From Novosphingobium arvoryzae (GTDB lineage: Bacteria > Pseudomonadota > Alphaproteobacteria > Sphingomonadales > Sphingomonadaceae): DNA of 64,000 nucleotides. This document shows positions 8,367-17,702 of this stretch, one piece after another. Location of the stretch: contig NZ_BMZD01000001.1 of assembly GCF_014652615.1 (NCBI RefSeq), forward strand, positions 393,962 through 457,961. The letters are read 5' to 3'. The first letter of the stretch is position 1. Each line of letters opens with the position of its first letter. Made by a program: the position numbers and the translations under genes. The notes under the pieces were generated by a model. That model ran no database searches. It saw only the letters and a list, made by a program, of their open reading frames with translations, and was not told where the DNA came from.

Positions 8367-10217
8367 GTGGTCTTCAGAACAATTCGTGGTAAGATGCTCA
8401 TCGGCTTCGGTGCAGTTCTCAGCGCGATCCTGCTGACGCTTGGAGCATTTTTCTTCGTTGCGGTTCGGGACACGGTAGTTCCGTTGACGAAGGATCTGAG
8501 CCAGGACGTGTTGCGTGCCCGATCCAGCAGCCTCGGCCATCTGTTCCTAGGATATCAAACAGATATCGGCACATTATCGCGGGAGAGCATTCTGCGCTCC
8601 GGCGACTCGTCTGCAATCGAGCAAGAGCTCAAGAGGCAGATCGCCGGTGCCAACAAAGACTACGAAATGGTTTTCTTCGCCGACCGCCAAGGGGCCTACG
8701 TCAGTTCGATCGGTTCGTACGGCAATGTTGCTGATCGACCCTATTTCCGGGAGATCATGTCCGGTGCTCGCGATCAGGTCATCAGCGAACCGCTGGTATC
8801 CCGCGCAACCGGGGCGACGGTGTTCGTAATTGCGTCGGCGGTAAAAGACAAGGACGGGCGCGTTGTCGGCCTTGTGGCCGCTACCGTCCTGCTCGATACC
8901 CTGACGGAAATCGCGGGTGCGGTCAGCGTTGCCGAAAACGGCTTCGGCTGGGTTATGGATCACAAGGGCCTCCTGATTTCGCACCCATCGCCGAACGTTC
9001 GAATGAAGCTCAATCTGCTTGAGTCTTCGCGCAACGGCTATTCGGGGCTCGAACCGATTGCCGCGGCCCTTAAGCAGGGCAAGTCCGGTTTCGGTGAGTA
9101 CCGCCGTCCGGACGGAGAGGTGTTCGCGACGATTTACACCCCCATTCCCAATACGCCGAACTGGGGTCTTGGCGTTTCCATGCCCAAGGCGCAGATGATG
9201 GCCAAAGCCGACCGGCTGATGCGGCTGGTGGTGATCGGCATCGCCCTGGTTCTGACTACGACAATCCTGGTCGTCATCATCGTTTCTGCTCGCATTTCCG
9301 CGCCTATCCTTGCCTTGGTGCAAAGTACCGAAGCGGTGAGCAGGGGCAATCTCGATGCAACCATCGATATTCGGACGGGCGATGAGATCGAAACGCTGGC
9401 GCAGGCATTCCGCCGGATGATGGCGGAACTCAAAACCTACATCGCGAACTTGCAAAAGGTCACCAGTGAGAAAGAGCGGGTGGAGAGTGAGTTGCATGTC
9501 GCAAACCGTATTCAGGCAAGCATGTTGCCGCGAATCTTTCCTCCTTTCCCCGATATCAGGGAAATCGACCTGTTCGCGACTATGCAGCCCGCGCGCGAAG
9601 TGGGCGGTGATTTCTTCGACTTCTTCGTGCTGGAAGATGGCCGCCTGTGCTTTTGCGTGGGCGACGTGTCCGGCAAGGGCGTTCCGGCCGCACTGTTCAT
9701 GGTGATCGTGATGACGATCCTGCGCAATCAGGCCATGCACGATGCCGATCTCGCTCGCATCTTCTCCCAGACCAACCGGATGCTGTGCGCCGATAATGAC
9801 GAAATGATGTTTGTTACCGTATTCATGGGAATTCTCGATCCCCGCACCGGCGGGCTCGAATATGTTTCGGCGGGCCACAACCCGCCGGCACTGGCGCGTC
9901 AGGACGGAGACTTCGCCTTTCTGCGCTCCGCACCCTCGCTGGCCATGGGGGTGATCGAGGACATCGACTTTGAAGCGCACAGCACGCAGCTTGCGCCGGG
10001 CGACACGCTGTTCGTCTATTCCGACGGCGTGACCGAAGCGATGGACGTCAGAGGCGAGCTAATGGGCGAGCCGCGTACGCTAGATGCGTTGAACGCGCTC
10101 AAATTCCGGCCGGTACGCGAACTGGTCGACGGCATGGACGCGCGGATCAAGGCTTTTGCCAATGGCGCACCCCCTTCCGACGATATCACGATGCTTGCTG
10201 TGGAAATGGTGCGATGA
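8367..10217 (+). CDS. Membrane sensor phosphatase: Cache-like domain, HAMP, SpoIIE/PP2C (RsbU-like)
   Basis: About 616 aa. The order is TM helix (about 10-33), a periplasmic Cache-like sensor (about 40-285), TM helix (about 288-310), HAMP (about 310-362), and a C-terminal PP2C/SpoIIE serine phosphatase. Metal-binding acidic motifs are GGDFFD, GDVSGKG, YSDGVTEA and PSDDITML. Such proteins dephosphorylate STAS anti-anti-sigma factors to start partner switching. The GTG at 8367 is preferred over GTG 8361 because GGAGG is 5 nt upstream of the former and abuts the latter. It overlaps the RsbW-like gene by an ATGA, so sensor output and kinase are co-made. The Cache-like domain suggests a small extracellular ligand, such as an amino acid. 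Confidence 0.88.
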   Translation: MVFRTIRGKMLIGFGAVLSAILLTLGAFFFVAVRDTVVPLTKDLSQDVLRARSSSLGHLFLGYQTDIGTLSRESILRSGDSSAIEQELKRQIAGANKDYEMVFFADRQGAYVSSIGSYGNVADRPYFREIMSGARDQVISEPLVSRATGATVFVIASAVKDKDGRVVGLVAATVLLDTLTEIAGAVSVAENGFGWVMDHKGLLISHPSPNVRMKLNLLESSRNGYSGLEPIAAALKQGKSGFGEYRRPDGEVFATIYTPIPNTPNWGLGVSMPKAQMMAKADRLMRLVVIGIALVLTTTILVVIIVSARISAPILALVQSTEAVSRGNLDATIDIRTGDEIETLAQAFRRMMAELKTYIANLQKVTSEKERVESELHVANRIQASMLPRIFPPFPDIREIDLFATMQPAREVGGDFFDFFVLEDGRLCFCVGDVSGKGVPAALFMVIVMTILRNQAMHDADLARIFSQTNRMLCADNDEMMFVTVFMGILDPRTGGLEYVSAGHNPPALARQDGDFAFLRSAPSLAMGVIEDIDFEAHSTQLAPGDTLFVYSDGVTEAMDVRGELMGEPRTLDALNALKFRPVRELVDGMDARIKAFANGAPPSDDITMLAVEMVR

Positions 10218-10651
10218 GCCACCAGTTCCACATAACGATCGGCAACTCGATGGACCAATACATGGTACTCGCAGAAGCCTTGCGCGCCTTTGCAAGCGAT
10301 GCCGGCCTTGGGAACGCCGCCACGACCCATCTGGAGCTCGTGATTGAGGAGCTGGTAGTCAACATCATCAAGCATGGATACGCCGACGGACGCGCTGGCC
10401 GAATTACTCTGGACGTCACCGTGGCGGGCGACCTGACGGTCACGCTTGTCGATGATGCCATACCCTTCAACCCGGTTGCCGCGCTCGCGCCAGATATTAG
10501 CCTTGGCACCGAGGAGCGGCCCATCGGGGGGCTTGGGATCCATTTCGTTCGCACTTTCATGGACGAGATGCGCTACCGTCGAGACGGCGGCCGCAATGTC
10601 CTATTTCTGCGCAAACAGCTGGAGCCCGCAAGCGGGGTGTCAGGCAGCTAG
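10214..10651 (+). CDS. RsbW-like serine kinase / anti-sigma regulatory factor (HATPase_c_2)
   Basis: 145 aa. A single histidine-kinase-like ATPase domain. The N-box reads ELVIEELVVNIIKHGY (E45/E46, N50), the G1 box is VDDAIPFNP, and the G2 box is IGGLGIHFVR. RsbW-type proteins phosphorylate a STAS partner and sequester a sigma factor or other target. It starts inside the stop of the phosphatase gene (ATGA) and its last 12 bp overlap, tail to tail, the STAS gene, so the three form one module. No sigma-factor gene lies nearby, so the output partner is open. Confidence 0.85.
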   Translation: MSHQFHITIGNSMDQYMVLAEALRAFASDAGLGNAATTHLELVIEELVVNIIKHGYADGRAGRITLDVTVAGDLTVTLVDDAIPFNPVAALAPDISLGTEERPIGGLGIHFVRTFMDEMRYRRDGGRNVLFLRKQLEPASGVSGS

Positions 10652-10966
10652 GGCACAGTCCAGATCGGGGTGGATCGGGATAATCTTCGAGAAGCCGCTG
10701 ATCACGAAAACTTCCTCCACTGTTGGCACAAGACCAAAGAGAGCCAGCGTTCCGCCCTTTGATTTCATCGATTTTGCGGCCATCAGGAATACCCGCAAAC
10801 CGGCGCTCGAAACATAAGAGAGTTTCGACCCGTCTATAGCAATTGCGGTCACATCTTCCAGAAATGGCAAAAGAGCAGTCTGGAACGATTCTGCCGTGAC
10901 GCTGTCTATCCTGCCTTCTGGCATGACCACAAGCGTGCCATTGATGTTTGTGCTCACGATTTCCAT
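10640..10966 (-). CDS. STAS-domain anti-anti-sigma factor (RsbV/SpoIIAA-like)
   Basis: 108 aa from the ATG at 10966, chosen for the GGAGAAACA before it. One STAS domain; the conserved phospho-acceptor region is DGSKLSYVSSAGLRVF (serine 53 or 54). It should be phosphorylated by the RsbW-like kinase and dephosphorylated by the PP2C sensor. It is convergent with the kinase gene (12-bp overlap) and divergent from the ABC fusion gene, so it has its own promoter in 10967-11152. Confidence 0.88.
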   Translation of the reverse strand: MEIVSTNINGTLVVMPEGRIDSVTAESFQTALLPFLEDVTAIAIDGSKLSYVSSAGLRVFLMAAKSMKSKGGTLALFGLVPTVEEVFVISGFSKIIPIHPDLDCALAA

Positions 10967-11152
10967 TGTTTCTCCGATATTTAAGGCGCGCACCTTTATT
11001 GGCAATACGTTATGAAACTAGCACCAGATGGCGCAATGTGATTTGCTCGATATCAATGCGCATGGTTTAGATTTATGCAAGTTTTCAAGCTGTTTCGCGA
11101 GATCGGATTTCCGCGGGTGTCGAGAGAAATCTGAGCGCGCCAAGGGGGGCTC

Positions 11153-13441
11153 GTGCATTTCAATCATCGATGGACGTTCCGGCAATTGGCCCTGCTGCTG
11201 TTATTGCTCGTCTGTGCATGCAAGGAGCAGGGCAAACCCGTTATCGAACGGCTCGATCAGGCTGGCGAAGCTCGCCTTGGGGTCATGACCGGCTCGACCG
11301 GGGAAGTTGCCGCGCGCAAGCTTTACCCCAAGGCGCAGGTCAAGACGTTCGATGACATCATGGACGCTGTTACTGCACTGAATGCGGGGCAGCTTGATGC
11401 AATCATCACGATTTACCCGACGGCCCTTCAGGTGTCGAAGAAAAATCCGCGCCTGCACATTCTGGAAGAACGCGTCGATTACGAGGACACCTCGGCCGCG
11501 ATCCGAAAGGACAACACTCGACTGCTCAAGCAGATTGATGGCGTAATCGGCGAGCTCAAGGCGGACGGCACGATGGCCGACATGGAGCGGCGCTGGCTGA
11601 AGCCGGACCTGTCGCCCTATGAAGAACTCGACATCAAGCTGCCTAAAACCGGCACGCCGCTGCGGGTGGGCGTTTCGGCAACCCGCGAGCCGATGAGCTT
11701 CGTCGACGCCACGGGTCGCGTCACGGGCCACGACGGGGAACTGGCGCGCTTGATCGGAGCCCGGCTCAACCGCCCGGTCGAATTCTACAATATGAAATTT
11801 CTGGCGCTGATCCCGGCCCTGCAATCCGGTAAGATCGACGTCATCATATCGGGCATGACCCATACGGCCGAACGAGCCAAGAAAGTCAGCTTCACCCGCA
11901 CCTATTACGCCAATTCACAGGTCATGCTGGCGCCAAGGCCGGATGTGACAGAAGGAACTGCGCCCGTTGCAGCCGGGGCGGTCATGACAGGGCCGCAGGA
12001 CATTGCCGACAAGCGCATCGCTGTTCTCACCAGTTCGGTGCAGGACCGCTACGCGACCAAGCATTATCCGAAGGCTAAAATCCTGCAGTTCGATACGGTA
12101 AGCGATGTCGTGATGGCGCTTAAGGCAGGCAAGGCCGATGCGGCGCTGTTCGACGAAAGTCCGCTGCGCGATGTCCTACGCAAGAACCCGGAATTCGGCC
12201 TGCTTGGCAAACCTTTGTTCAGCACGCCGATGGGGGTCGGTTTCAGCAAGAACAGAGCAGATCTGCGGGTCGCTTTCGATCGCTGGCTGGCCGACAACCG
12301 AGCCAACGGAACGTACGATGCCATGAAGCGCCGATGGATGGATGAAGGCGCCACCCAGCTGCCGCCGTTGCCGCAGGGGGGCGGGCGCGGAACGCTGATC
12401 GTCGGAACCATGTCGGCGGGTCTTCCCTTCGTCGCGGTGCACAATGGCGAACTGGTCGGCTTCGATATCGAGATGATCCGCCGCTTTGCAGCATCGCTGG
12501 ATATGGACGTGCGCTTTACCGACATGCAATTCGGCGCGCTGATCCCGGCGCTTGCCGCCGGCAAGGTAGACATGATCTCCGCGTCCATCGCGATCACCGA
12601 CGAACGTAAGCAGCAGATCGATTTCGGATCGTCCTACTTCAACGGACAGGTCTATGCCTTCGCTCGCAAGGACAGGATTGCGGGCGGCGACGGGACAGTG
12701 GCCCTCGCTGGTGCCAAGCCGGAAAGCTTCCTCAAGCGCACCGCAGACAGCTTTCGAATCAATATCCTGCAGGAGAACCGCTACCATCTGATTCTGGACG
12801 GTCTGCTCACCACAGTCGTCATTGCAATTCTGGCGACTGTCTTCGGCACTCTCCTTGGCGGTCTGGTCTGTTTCATGCGGATGTCTAGTCGCGCGATACT
12901 CAACGTACCGGCACGCATCTATATCGCGATCCTGCGCGGGATGCCGGTGCTGGTCCTGCTGATGCTGATCTTCTACGTCGTTTTCGCGTCGGTAGACATC
13001 AATCCGGTTCTGGTCGCGGTCATTGCCTTTGGCTTGAACTTCGCGGCCTATGCGGCTGAAATCTATCGCAGCGGCATTAGCGGCATTGACAAGGGACAGT
13101 CAGAGGCCGGAATCGCCATGGGCTTCACCCGGCTGCAGACCTTCCGCTTCATCATCCTCCCACAGACGATCCAGCGCATCCTGCCGGTCTACAAGGGTGA
13201 GTTCATTTCGCTGGTGAAGATGACTTCGATTGTCGGCTACATTGCAGTTCAAGACCTGACCAAGGCCAGCGACATCATCCGCAGCCGCACGTTCGATGCA
13301 TTCTTTCCGCTGGTGATGGTGGCGGTCCTCTATTTCCTGATCGCCTGGGTGCTGATGCAGGCCATCGAGTATCTGGAGTGTGCAACCGACCCTAAAACAA
13401 GGCGCCGCAAGATGCGCCACAACCTTCAGGAGCGCGCATGA
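11153..13441 (+). CDS. ABC importer fusion: permuted tandem solute-binding lobes plus permease
   Basis: 762 aa from a GTG preceded by AAGGGGGG. A hydrophobic stretch ends in a possible lipobox (V-C-A-C, Cys23). About 42-148 matches only the second lobe of a family-3 binding protein. About 168-396 is a full two-lobe protein (lobe 1 168-262, lobe 2 283-396, ending MKRRWM). About 413-508 is only a first lobe. From about 545 comes a HisM-type permease with the EAA loop at 640-672. The first and third half-domains could combine into a second binding pocket. It overlaps the ATPase gene by ATGA. Binding-protein/permease fusions are known; this lobe order looks unusual. Confidence 0.85.
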   Translation: MHFNHRWTFRQLALLLLLLVCACKEQGKPVIERLDQAGEARLGVMTGSTGEVAARKLYPKAQVKTFDDIMDAVTALNAGQLDAIITIYPTALQVSKKNPRLHILEERVDYEDTSAAIRKDNTRLLKQIDGVIGELKADGTMADMERRWLKPDLSPYEELDIKLPKTGTPLRVGVSATREPMSFVDATGRVTGHDGELARLIGARLNRPVEFYNMKFLALIPALQSGKIDVIISGMTHTAERAKKVSFTRTYYANSQVMLAPRPDVTEGTAPVAAGAVMTGPQDIADKRIAVLTSSVQDRYATKHYPKAKILQFDTVSDVVMALKAGKADAALFDESPLRDVLRKNPEFGLLGKPLFSTPMGVGFSKNRADLRVAFDRWLADNRANGTYDAMKRRWMDEGATQLPPLPQGGGRGTLIVGTMSAGLPFVAVHNGELVGFDIEMIRRFAASLDMDVRFTDMQFGALIPALAAGKVDMISASIAITDERKQQIDFGSSYFNGQVYAFARKDRIAGGDGTVALAGAKPESFLKRTADSFRINILQENRYHLILDGLLTTVVIAILATVFGTLLGGLVCFMRMSSRAILNVPARIYIAILRGMPVLVLLMLIFYVVFASVDINPVLVAVIAFGLNFAAYAAEIYRSGISGIDKGQSEAGIAMGFTRLQTFRFIILPQTIQRILPVYKGEFISLVKMTSIVGYIAVQDLTKASDIIRSRTFDAFFPLVMVAVLYFLIAWVLMQAIEYLECATDPKTRRRKMRHNLQERA

Positions 13442-14526
13442 TCACGGTGCAGCATCTGGTCAAGCGGTTCGGCGACCTAACGGTTCTTAAGGACGTGAAT
13501 GCCGAGATCCGCAGAGGCGAAGTCGTGTCGATTATCGGCCCCTCAGGCTGCGGCAAGTCAACCTTCCTGCGTTGCCTAAACCTGCTGGAACAGCCGACTG
13601 CGGGCAGCATCACTATCAACGGGGTCGACGTAATGGACCCGGCGGCGGACGTTGCGCTGCTGCGGCAGAAGATGAACATGGTGTTCCAGTCGTTCAACCT
13701 GTTCTCTCACCTCACCGTACTGGAAAACTTGACGCTTGGTCCTATCCGGCTGAAAGGGCAGACGCGCGACCAGGCCGAGACACGGTCGATGGAACTGCTC
13801 CGGCTGGTCGGCATGGCGGAAAAGGCCGACAGCTTTCCCGATGAGCTTTCAGGAGGTCAGAAGCAGCGCGTGGCGATTGCTCGGTGCCTTGCGATGGAAC
13901 CGGAAATCATCCTGTTCGACGAGCCGACTTCCGCGCTTGATCCAACCATGGTGCGCGAAGTCCTCTCGGTTATCCGGCGCCTTGCCCGCGATGGCATGAC
14001 GATGGCCATTGTAACCCACGAGATGGAGTTCGCCCGCGATGTCTCTAACCGGGTGTTCTACATGGACGAGGGCGTGGTCTATGAGGAAGGGCCGCCCGAG
14101 GTCATCTTCACCGCGCCGACGCGTGAAAAAACCTGGGCCTTCATCAATCGGGTGCGAACCTGTTCGTATCAGATCGAGACACCGGACTATGACCTCTACG
14201 CGATCAACGCCCAAGTGGAAGAATTTTGCGAAAAGCACGTTCTGTCGCGCAAGCTATGCGACAACATCCTGCTGATAATCGAGGAAACGCTTTCGCTTTA
14301 CCGGCCTTATCTCCAGCGCGGCCCGGTCAAGGTACATGTCGATTATTCTGAAAAGACCGGCGAACTGAAGCTGGTGTTCGACGCCGCCCCCGATGCGGAC
14401 AACCCGATCGAGACGGCAGGGGAAGACGATCTTGGATCGATGCTGATCCAGAACATCGCCCGGAACGTCTCCTTCCACATCGATGACGAGCGATCCCGGC
14501 TCGAGATGCTGCTGCCAGCCCAGTGA
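13438..14526 (+). CDS. Amino-acid ABC ATPase fused to a degenerate RsbW-like domain
   Basis: 362 aa, about 120 longer than HisP/GlnQ proteins. Residues 1-240 are a normal ATPase: Walker A GPSGCGKS (34-41), LSGGQ (137-141), and Walker B ILFDE (to 162). Residues 245-362 resemble the anti-sigma kinase fold: [13 protein letters not shown] sits where the N-box should be (the Asn is lost), then a [23 protein letters not shown] strand pair, then [17 protein letters not shown] as a weak G2 box. ATP binding by this second domain is doubtful, but STAS-type interaction could remain. It overlaps the fusion permease gene by 4 bp and lies 2.8 kb from a full partner-switching module. Confidence 0.85.
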   Translation: MITVQHLVKRFGDLTVLKDVNAEIRRGEVVSIIGPSGCGKSTFLRCLNLLEQPTAGSITINGVDVMDPAADVALLRQKMNMVFQSFNLFSHLTVLENLTLGPIRLKGQTRDQAETRSMELLRLVGMAEKADSFPDELSGGQKQRVAIARCLAMEPEIILFDEPTSALDPTMVREVLSVIRRLARDGMTMAIVTHEMEFARDVSNRVFYMDEGVVYEEGPPEVIFTAPTREKTWAFINRVRTCSYQIETPDYDLYAINAQVEEFCEKHVLSRKLCDNILLIIEETLSLYRPYLQRGPVKVHVDYSEKTGELKLVFDAAPDADNPIETAGEDDLGSMLIQNIARNVSFHIDDERSRLEMLLPAQ

Positions 14527-14567
14527 AGCCAGCCAACAATATCCCCATGCAAGTCAAGGAGTGCAAG

Positions 14568-15230
14568 ATGAACAAGCTTTTCCCGGCCGCTATTGCGTCC
14601 ATCGTCGGCTTTGCAGCGCCTGCCATGGCCGAAGATTTTGACGGCCCCTACATTCAGGTGGGCATTGGCGCAGCCGAGGGCAAATCCGACATGGACTTCG
14701 GCTCCTGGTTTCACGAGCAGCCCAGTGACACACAGATCAGTGGAACGATGGCCGCCGGTTACGCGCATTCCTTCGGGCGATTCAATCTTGGCGCCAATAT
14801 TGCTTATGTGCTGGGCAATCAGAACGCCGGACGCACGGTGCAGGACTATGCACCTAATCCCGATGAAAAAAACGATGCCATATCCGTGCGGATGAAAAAC
14901 ATGTGGTCGGTCAATCTGGAACCGGGCGTGCGTGTTGGGTCGCGCGGATTGCTCTACGGCAAGCTGAGCTACAGCTGGGCGAAAGGTACCTGGCGAATTG
15001 ATCGCCCGCTCTTTGGCGATACGACGACCGGCAAGATGAATTTGAAGGGCTACGGACTCGGAGCTGGATACAAGCACAATGTGGCCGGCCAACTTTATGG
15101 CTTCACGGAAGTCCAAAAAACATGGTTCAATAAGCAGGATGTCGCCGTGACTTTCGACACCTCAACCTATCACGACTACTATGACACCACATCGGCTTCG
15201 GCCATCGTGGGTATCGGTTTCCGGTTTTAA
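14568..15230 (+). CDS. Outer-membrane beta-barrel protein
   Basis: 220 aa from the ATG at 14568 with AAGGAG 6 nt upstream. A Sec signal peptide of about 21 residues ends A-M-A. The body alternates polar and hydrophobic residues in short strands and ends in the aromatic IVGIGFRF, the C-terminal signature of barrels inserted by BAM. It begins 42 bp after the ABC ATPase gene on the same strand, so it may supply the outer-membrane route for the same solute; this is inference from position. Confidence 0.8.
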   Translation: MNKLFPAAIASIVGFAAPAMAEDFDGPYIQVGIGAAEGKSDMDFGSWFHEQPSDTQISGTMAAGYAHSFGRFNLGANIAYVLGNQNAGRTVQDYAPNPDEKNDAISVRMKNMWSVNLEPGVRVGSRGLLYGKLSYSWAKGTWRIDRPLFGDTTTGKMNLKGYGLGAGYKHNVAGQLYGFTEVQKTWFNKQDVAVTFDTSTYHDYYDTTSASAIVGIGFRF

Positions 15231-15234
15231 GGCG

Positions 15235-15978
15235 ATGGCACGGGTGCCTCGGTTCAAGCAACGGACTGTGCTGGCACTGCTGGCAGGTTTGGCCGCGCTT
15301 GCACCGGGCACACCCGCCTTTGCGGATACGACAAACCCGGCCATGCCGGTCGGGTTTGTCGACGCTGAAACGGTGGCCGCAGGCCTTGTCGTGGACATGC
15401 GCTATTATGGCGCCGCCAATTTCGTCGGCAGGCCCATTGCAGGCTATGACGAGCCGGTCTGTCTACTCACCTCCGACGCGGCAACGGCTCTCGCACGGGC
15501 GCAAAAGCACCTGCAACCGCTAGGATTAGGTCTGAAAGCCTTCGACTGTTATCGCCCGGCCCGTGCGGTAAACGACTTCGTGCGCTGGGCCAAAGACCTG
15601 GATGACCAGATAAGGAAGCCGCTCCATTATCCCGACGTTCCCAAATCGGAACTATTCCAGCGGGGTTACATCGCCACGAGATCCGGCCATTCTCGCGGCT
15701 CCACGGTTGACGTGACGATCGTTGACCTTGTCACCGGGCAAGAACTGGACATGGGTACAGTCTATGACTGGTTCGGCCCGAAAGCATCGCCCACTGCGCA
15801 TATTGTCTCTCGATCAGCACGCGCCCACCGCCTGTTGCTTCGACTGGTCATGCGGGATGCAGGCTTTCAGCCCTACGAGCAGGAATGGTGGCATTTCACC
15901 TTGAATTCTGAACCGTATCCCGACTTTTATTTCGATTTCCCGTTGCGGCGCTCCGTTACAGCAGACAAAGACCGTTAA
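15235..15978 (+). CDS. D-Ala-D-Ala dipeptidase, VanX/DdpX type (peptidase M15D), secreted
   Basis: 247 aa with a Sec signal (cleavage near A-F-A-D). The zinc peptidase signature is SGHSRGSTVDVT (SxHxxGxxxD) and the second metal/catalytic motif is EQEWWHF (ExxWH). The transition-state arginine lies in DCYRPARAV. These enzymes hydrolyse D-Ala-D-Ala in peptidoglycan turnover or, in VanX, vancomycin resistance. No van genes are nearby, so a nutritional role like DdpX is more likely, which fits the peptide and amino-acid transport genes around it. Start at 15235 is 4 bp after the upstream stop. Confidence 0.88.
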   Translation: MARVPRFKQRTVLALLAGLAALAPGTPAFADTTNPAMPVGFVDAETVAAGLVVDMRYYGAANFVGRPIAGYDEPVCLLTSDAATALARAQKHLQPLGLGLKAFDCYRPARAVNDFVRWAKDLDDQIRKPLHYPDVPKSELFQRGYIATRSGHSRGSTVDVTIVDLVTGQELDMGTVYDWFGPKASPTAHIVSRSARAHRLLLRLVMRDAGFQPYEQEWWHFTLNSEPYPDFYFDFPLRRSVTADKDR

Positions 15979-16166
15979 ATGTAGATATATTATTAAATTT
16001 CAAATGATTTTAATTTTCAAAATTCAATTTGTTTCCTAATTGTCACAGCTGATCAAAAATCGATACATTCGCCGTTTTGAGGTGATTTTGACGGCCGTCA
16101 ATGCACTTTTCTCCACTTTCTAAAAGATAGCGCTGCATCGTCAGATGCATCCAAAAGGAGAAAAAA
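15979..16166. promoter_or_regulatory. AT-rich intergenic region, probable promoter of the OMP genes
   Basis: 188 bp between the dipeptidase and the next porin gene. Its first 100 bp are strikingly AT-rich (runs of TTAAAT, TTTTAA) against G+C-rich neighbours. No clean -10/-35 pair can be named. The strong AAAAGGAG at the end is the ribosome-binding site of the next gene. Confidence 0.4.
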
Positions 16167-16820
16167 GTGTCATTCATAAAGTATGTAATTCCGGCAATGG
16201 CGATCCTGGCATCCACAACAGCCAATGCTTCAGCCAATGAAGCGCAGTGGGGCGGCCCCTACATCGGTGCACACGCGGGTTACACATCCTTCAAGCCCGA
16301 CTACTCGGAACCGCTGGACGAAGATGGTCTGGATCGGAACACCAACCCCAATGCGCAAGGCATTAGCGGAGGTGTGCTGGCCGGATACAATGTTCAGGCG
16401 AAGGGCATCGTTCTTGGTATTGAGGCGGATTTCGGCCTTACGGGCGCAGATGCCGGTCCTAACGCTACATCGGACAACGATTATAGTGCCTTTGACCTCA
16501 AGTGGAACGGCCACCTGCGCGCACGCGTCGGTTACCCAATCGGCAAGACCCTGATCTTTGCTGCGGGCGGTCTGGCGGTTGCTCATGCCCAAGTGGATGA
16601 TGTTGACGCCGGATGGGGTGAAGAGTGCGATACTTACACCGGCTTCACGATTGGCGGTGGCGTCGAGCACGCAGTGGGAGAAAAGCTTACTGTGCGGGCA
16701 GAGTATCTGTTCGATAAATATGGAAAGAAGAACGGCTCCATCAGTGGAGAATATACTTATCCATACAGTGTCGACCCTTCGACGCACACTATTCGCGCTG
16801 CGGTGGCCTATCGATTCTGA
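16167..16820 (+). CDS. Porin-family outer-membrane beta-barrel (Omp25/31-like)
   Basis: 217 aa. The start is a GTG at 16167 with AAAGGAG 6 nt upstream. A signal peptide ends near N-A-S-A. The mature start WGGPYIGAHAGY and the later GGVLAGYN, GIEADFG and LRARVGYPIGKTLIFAAGG are the typical repeat pattern of alphaproteobacterial Omp25-type barrels; the chain ends in VAYRF. Function is likely structural or permeability; no substrate is assignable. Confidence 0.82.
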   Translation: MSFIKYVIPAMAILASTTANASANEAQWGGPYIGAHAGYTSFKPDYSEPLDEDGLDRNTNPNAQGISGGVLAGYNVQAKGIVLGIEADFGLTGADAGPNATSDNDYSAFDLKWNGHLRARVGYPIGKTLIFAAGGLAVAHAQVDDVDAGWGEECDTYTGFTIGGGVEHAVGEKLTVRAEYLFDKYGKKNGSISGEYTYPYSVDPSTHTIRAAVAYRF

Positions 16821-16830
16821 TGCCAAAGGC

Positions 16831-16859
16831 GGGTTCGGGAAGCCCTTCTTCCCGGACCC
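16831..16859 (+). terminator. GC-rich hairpin after porin gene
   Basis: GGGTTCGGGAAG and CTTCCCGGACCC form a 12-bp stem with one mismatch and a 5-nt loop, 10 bp after the stop. There is no T-run, so rho-independent termination is only possible, not certain. Confidence 0.45.
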
Positions 16860-16916
16860 ACCCACCTTGGCTTTGACTTGACACCAGGGTTTTTGCTGCT
16901 CGCTTGAGGTAGGGCT

Positions 16917-17687
16917 TTGTTCGACTTTCGCTTTTTAACCGCTTTGGGGATGATCGCAGCGTGCAGCTTGTGCTCGCCGGCGACGGCTCAATCCGAAATA
17001 TACATGCGGATGGGGACAGGTGTCGCAAAAGGCGCTGATGCCAATTTACACGACGTCGATTGCGGCGCAAATGCTCCGCCAGCGCTTTTCGGCTGTGGCA
17101 CCGGCATTGATGGCGCGCCTCTGGGGGCAAGGCTGGACACCGCAAGCAGCGCAGTGGTCGATCTTGGGATCGGTGCTCGGCTGGCGCCTGGTTTGCGGGG
17201 GGAGTTTCTTCTCGGCTGGTCCGGGAAGCGCAAATTTCGAGGCAACTCCAATTTCCTCCGATCTGGGCAAGAGCAGCCGGTCACCGGAACCGTTGAATCA
17301 CTCGCCATGCTGGGGGCGCTTTATTGGGATTTGCCAAAAGCAGGACCTATTCGGCCCTTCATGGGTGGCGGGCTCGGTATCAGTCGCAACCGAGTTAGTA
17401 CGATCAGCTTTAAATTCCCCGTTTTGGGGCCGACTGCCGTCACCGCTGTGCCGTCCGGCAACAATAGCGATCTGACCTATATGCTGACAGCAGGCGGAGC
17501 GCTGCCGGTGTCCGACAAATTGTCAATCGAACTAGCCTACCGATATGCCGATCTCGGCAGCTTGAAAACATCAGCAGGCGATGCTGTCGTAGTCCGCAGA
17601 TCGGGTTCCCGCACCATCGCGATCAGCGGAACGCGAGCAAGAATGCAAGCGCATGGTGCGCTTCTTTCACTGCGCTACACTTTCTGA
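16917..17687 (+). CDS. Outer-membrane beta-barrel protein
   Basis: 256 aa from a TTG at 16917 with GAGG upstream; no ATG fits before the signal peptide. The Sec signal ends A-T-A-Q. Short amphipathic strands (VDLGIGARLAPGLRGEFLLGW, IRPFMGGGLGISRNR) and the terminal LLSLRYTF mark a barrel of the OmpA/Omp25 superfamily. Two cysteine-containing segments (DCGANAPPALFGCG) near residue 48 could form an external loop disulphide. Part of a run of barrel genes. Confidence 0.75.
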   Translation: MFDFRFLTALGMIAACSLCSPATAQSEIYMRMGTGVAKGADANLHDVDCGANAPPALFGCGTGIDGAPLGARLDTASSAVVDLGIGARLAPGLRGEFLLGWSGKRKFRGNSNFLRSGQEQPVTGTVESLAMLGALYWDLPKAGPIRPFMGGGLGISRNRVSTISFKFPVLGPTAVTAVPSGNNSDLTYMLTAGGALPVSDKLSIELAYRYADLGSLKTSAGDAVVVRRSGSRTIAISGTRARMQAHGALLSLRYTF

Positions 17688-17702
17688 AAGGACTACCCCA
17701 CA

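Noticed and set aside
8574..9980. 468-codon minus-strand frame opposite the phosphatase
   Set aside because: His/Arg/Asp-rich shadow typical of high G+C DNA; the plus strand carries the complete Cache-HAMP-PP2C gene.
15235..15978. Vancomycin-resistance vanX
   Set aside because: No vanH, vanA or vanRS genes nearby, and the protein has an export signal; a nutritional or wall-recycling dipeptidase is more likely.
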